From NCBI GenBank assembly GCA_016342385.1, contig JAEINM010000107.1, forward strand, positions 1 to 10,632: DNA of 10,632 nt, in the 5' to 3' direction. The notes beneath the pieces are model-generated. The model saw nothing but the letters and a program-made list of their open reading frames with translations. It did no database searches and had not been told where the DNA came from. The stretch comes from Spirochaetaceae bacterium. Lineage in GTDB: Bacteria; Spirochaetota; Spirochaetia; DSM-2461. Positions within the stretch are counted from its first letter, which is position 1. Each line of letters begins with the position of its first letter. The translations under genes were made by a program, and so were the position numbers. Below, piece by piece: positions 8,176 through 10,632 of the stretch.

Positions 8176-9243
8176 TTATTGGGAGGATTCAAATAATCGT
8201 CTGATTTTTCTGTTAAATCTCTTCTCTATAAGATGAAATGACAAATAACTAACAAAAATCGATAAAATAAGGATTATAACAGCTAATACAAATTCATTTT
8301 TGATTATATTATATTTATTATTTATCATTACAGAGTACTTTATTATTAATAAGTGGAATAAATAGAATCCATAACTAATCTCTCCGAGCAAAAGGAACAC
8401 TCTTTTTGATAACAATTCTGAGATTTTCCCTTTCTGTTTTGAAAATATCACTATTATAAAGGCAATCGGGAGCCAATAATATACTGAAAATTGAAAGACT
8501 TGTGGGATATGTGAGGATCCTGAAAAAAATAAAAGTAATAGAATAATAGAAGTGAATTCAAGAATTGTTGCTTTCCCAATAGATGAGAAGCTAAATTTTG
8601 TTGAGAACCTATATAGAATGATTCCAATTAAAAAGTCACCTAGACGGAATAATGGATTAATATAAAATAGTGCATGGTGTAGATCTTCTTTAATTACAAG
8701 CATTAGAGAAACCGTTGTTACAATAATAATTGTTAATAGGATTGATATTTTTCTAAGATCCAATTTTAAAATAAGGATTATCAGAAAAGGAAATAGCAAA
8801 TAAAAAAACATTTCACTTGAAATACTCCACGAAACAATATTAAACGAGAAATAGTGATGTCGTTTAGGAATCATACTTTGTACAAGAAGAATATTTTCAA
8901 GAAATTTTTGAGTCCATGAAAAAGGTGTTTTTTTTAAAATCCCTATTGTCAACGGTATGGATAACATCAGTGTAATAAAGTGTAGGGGGTAGATACGGGC
9001 AATCCGGTAGATATAAAATCTTTTTAAGTTGAATTCATTCTTTATTATTTGATTTTTATACACATGAGTTAGTATATAACCGCTAAGAATAAAGAAGAAA
9101 CCTACTCCAATATATCCTTTTTCAAAAACATATTTATACATTTTCATAAACAATTCATTCTCTTTGCTGATGAGGAAAATCAGATGATGAAAAAAAACCA
9201 TCAAAGCAAAAATAAATCGAAGAGATGTTAAGGGTTTAATCAT
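8176..9243 (-). CDS. Acyltransferase 3 family membrane protein (OafA/YrhL-type)
   Basis: A 355-residue integral membrane acyltransferase of the family that O-acetylates lipopolysaccharide O-antigen, peptidoglycan, exopolysaccharide or antibiotics. Visible family features are the N-terminal LTSLRFIFALMVFFHHL (Arg9, catalytic-type His19/His20), GYIGVGFFFILSGYILT (43-59), YRIARIYPLH (79-88, with the paired Arg80 and Arg83), SWSISSEMFFY (138-148, Glu144), a late GEISYGFYLFHL segment, and a closing hydrophobic helix ending in HLIEKRFNRKIRR. Length is typical for the version with only the membrane domain; no SGNH domain is fused to the C-terminus. The ATG at 9243 is supported by AAGGA at 9255-9251, 7 nt upstream. 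It converges on the MBOAT/SGNH operon and is the second acyl-transfer activity in the window. The acceptor molecule cannot be deduced. Base composition is very low in GC (one 60-base stretch counted by hand at 22%). Confidence 0.94.
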   Translation of the reverse strand: MIKPLTSLRFIFALMVFFHHLIFLISKENELFMKMYKYVFEKGYIGVGFFFILSGYILTHVYKNQIIKNEFNLKRFYIYRIARIYPLHFITLMLSIPLTIGILKKTPFSWTQKFLENILLVQSMIPKRHHYFSFNIVSWSISSEMFFYLLFPFLIILILKLDLRKISILLTIIIVTTVSLMLVIKEDLHHALFYINPLFRLGDFLIGIILYRFSTKFSFSSIGKATILEFTSIILLLLFFSGSSHIPQVFQFSVYYWLPIAFIIVIFSKQKGKISELLSKRVFLLLGEISYGFYLFHLLIIKYSVMINNKYNIIKNEFVLAVIILILSIFVSYLSFHLIEKRFNRKIRRLFESSQ

Positions 9244-9410
9244 TATTTTATCCTTGTTTGTATAACTAAAAAACTAGATCTATGGGGTTCTGTTGTTTTG
9301 ATGTGCCCTACTATCGTCTGATCTGATCAAATTCAATATATCTACAATTATATTGTTTCTAAAATCAGACTTTTACTATACCAAAGAATAATTCTATTAT
9401 ATCAATAAAA

Positions 9411-9451
9411 ATTGTTGGATTTTATAACATATAGATATAAAATCCAACAAT
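9411..9451 (-). terminator. Intrinsic terminator of the FN3-repeat gene
   Basis: A perfect 16-bp inverted repeat, with arms 9411-9426 and 9436-9451, encloses a 9-nt loop. On the minus strand it begins 14 nt after the stop codon of the FN3-repeat gene (9466) and is followed by TTTTATTGATATAAT, a T-rich tract. On the plus strand no T-run follows, so it acts in the minus direction. It should insulate the acyltransferase gene lying downstream on the same strand. Confidence 0.85.
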
Positions 9452-9465
9452 GTCTTAGAAAAGAA

Positions 9466-10632
9466 TTAATTCCCATCCCATCCTGCTAGTCTTGCCCAGA
9501 GCCACCATGCTGCATAAGTTTTTTGATTCCCGTTTAAAGCCTCACTATGTGCTGCACTACAATAATACCAGTCAACATCTCTAGTATGCGAATCCTGCCA
9601 TTCTGTAGCCCAGTTTCCATCAAGTGATCCATTACCATCGCTGTCATATTCACATGCATCATTTACTAACTTATCACCAAAATAATTCCCATCAGGATCA
9701 TAGCTCTCTATATCTTCAAAATCATATAACCATCTGTTATTTGTCTCACAATGTTCTCTAATATGCTCATTGGCAAGGTGAAGCAGTCCGTTAAGTCCAC
9801 CTCCATCCAGATGTCCAGTCATAAAAATAAATGTTATATCAGTGTAATCTGTTATCAATCCTTCCATCAGGTTTAAATAAATATCTATATTATCAATTGA
9901 GGTACTAGCCTGGCCACACCAGGACCACATTACGACATTTACATCACTATTTGCTGGATCATCCAGATATTCCCTTGTTCTGGTTGCCCAGGTTGTTCTA
10001 TCGGGTTCTCCTAGATCACCTGGAACAAAATAGTCATCTAAATCAAGAGCTCCATCAGTTCCACCTTCATTCCAGTCGTATAAACCTGTATTTCCCATAA
10101 ATGTATCGAGTTCAAGCATTCCATAAGGAATCTGACTGCCATGTGAAGTATGCGCATATGCAATATGTAGATTTGTTTTTGCATTTTCTATTGCAGATTC
10201 GGGAATACTTTTTAGTGATGATAGAGTTCCATAAAAGTGATTGGATACAAATGATCCTTCGGGCATAGCATCTGTCGTCTCATTTACTGTATTAGAATAA
10301 TCAGAATTGCCTATGGAATTATATGCCCGGACTCTGTAGAAGTACTGTGTCTCGGCATCTAGTCCGGTAACAGAAAATGATGTTATATCAGCAGTAACAG
10401 TAATTATTTGAGAGAAAACACTGCCGTCAGTCGATTGCTCGATTTTAAATCCCTCTTCATTATCAGAATTGTCTGTCCATGTTAAATCTATCTGTGTTGA
10501 TGAAAAAGAAGATACTGCTAGAGTGTCAGGAGATGCGGGAACAGTTACAGGTTCTGCATCTGTCGTCTCATTTACTGTATTAGAATAATCAGAATTGCCT
10601 ATGGAATTATATGCCCGGACTCTGTAGAAGTA
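9466..10632 (-). CDS. Fibronectin type III repeat protein with unrecognised C-terminal domain, 5' partial
   Basis: C-terminal 388 residues of a larger, probably secreted or surface protein; the frame is open to the window edge, and the ATG at 10266 is internal to the domain chain. From the N-terminal side there is the end of one FN3 domain (YFYRVRAYNSIGNSDYSN), then a complete FN3 domain (about 10555-10267) with LTWTDNSDNEEGFKIE, FSVTGLDAETQYFYRVRAYN and the same ending, then a 266-residue C-terminal domain I cannot assign to a named family. Numbered from that Met, it contains HIAYAHTSHGSQI (34-46), VVMWSWCGQ (111-119), ITFIFMTGHLDGG (144-156), RWLYDFEDIESYD (178-190), an EF-hand-like loop DSDGNGSLD (208-216) and CSAAHSEALNG (236-246), ending in AWWLWARLAGW. 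The strand-loop pattern resembles a divergent SGNH hydrolase, which is inference. GC content is higher than in the neighbouring genes. Confidence 0.85.
   Translation of the reverse strand, partial: YFYRVRAYNSIGNSDYSNTVNETTDAEPVTVPASPDTLAVSSFSSTQIDLTWTDNSDNEEGFKIEQSTDGSVFSQIITVTADITSFSVTGLDAETQYFYRVRAYNSIGNSDYSNTVNETTDAMPEGSFVSNHFYGTLSSLKSIPESAIENAKTNLHIAYAHTSHGSQIPYGMLELDTFMGNTGLYDWNEGGTDGALDLDDYFVPGDLGEPDRTTWATRTREYLDDPANSDVNVVMWSWCGQASTSIDNIDIYLNLMEGLITDYTDITFIFMTGHLDGGGLNGLLHLANEHIREHCETNNRWLYDFEDIESYDPDGNYFGDKLVNDACEYDSDGNGSLDGNWATEWQDSHTRDVDWYYCSAAHSEALNGNQKTYAAWWLWARLAGWDGN
10268..10344 (-). repeat. Exact 77-bp direct repeat, copy A (end of the last FN3 domain)
   Basis: Identical base for base to 10556-10632, at an offset of 288 bp (96 codons, one FN3 unit). 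It encodes the closing strands of the FN3 fold, from YFYRVRAYN to the NETTDA linker. The match may extend past the window edge on the other copy, so 77 bp is a minimum. Confidence 0.95.
10556..10632 (-). repeat. Exact 77-bp direct repeat, copy B (end of the preceding FN3 domain)
   Basis: Second copy of the repeat at 10268-10344, truncated by the window edge. It shows that at least two FN3 domains in this protein arose by recent duplication or are kept identical by recombination. Confidence 0.95.

Noticed and set aside
9411..9451. 16-bp inverted repeat as a mobile-element end or attachment site
   Set aside because: The position just after a stop codon and the T-rich tract on the minus strand explain it as an intrinsic terminator; there is no recombinase or matching repeat elsewhere.
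10264..10266. ATG that could be taken as the start of a separate 266-residue protein
   Set aside because: The same frame continues upstream without a stop through a complete FN3 domain to the window edge, and no Shine-Dalgarno precedes the ATG.

Overview
This is an AT-rich bacterial window with six protein-coding regions, two of them cut by the window edges. No rRNA, tRNA, CRISPR array, transposase or integrase is visible. The host is probably a Gram-negative-type bacterium. One gene encodes a lipoprotein with a Glu after the lipidated Cys, and there is an export-type O-acetylation pair of inner-membrane MBOAT and extracytoplasmic SGNH protein. Clear AAGGAG/AAGGA ribosome sites and a TTG start argue against Bacteroidota. 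A low-GC spirochaete would fit, but that is only a guess from style and composition.

Layout from left to right. (1) Positions 1-4280, plus strand: the C-terminal part of a non-ribosomal peptide synthetase, PCP-C-A-PCP-TE, whose 5' end lies outside the window. (2) Positions 4246-5220, minus strand: a lipoprotein alpha/beta hydrolase that converges on the NRPS and overlaps its 3' end by 35 bp. (3) Positions 5221-5588: a 368-bp divergent intergenic region. (4) Positions 5589-8072, plus strand: a two-gene operon of an AlgI-like MBOAT O-acyltransferase and an AlgX/AlgJ-like SGNH protein. (5) Positions 8176-9243, minus strand: an acyltransferase-3 (OafA-type) membrane protein convergent to that operon. 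(6) Positions 9466-10632, minus strand: the C-terminal part of a secreted-looking protein with tandem fibronectin type III repeats and an unrecognised C-terminal domain, followed by a strong intrinsic terminator.

Functionally the window joins the end of a non-ribosomal peptide locus to a set of surface-modification genes. The MBOAT/SGNH pair and the acyltransferase-3 protein are both expected to acylate an exported glycan or glycolipid. The lipoprotein esterase may act on an ester or peptide outside the cytoplasm, and its position beside the NRPS makes a role on the NRPS product possible but unproven. Nothing here is clearly a new system. The most interesting points are the Cys nucleophile in the NRPS thioesterase, the C-terminal domain of the FN3 protein that looks like a divergent SGNH fold, an exact 77-bp repeat inside the FN3 array, and a composition change near 9460.
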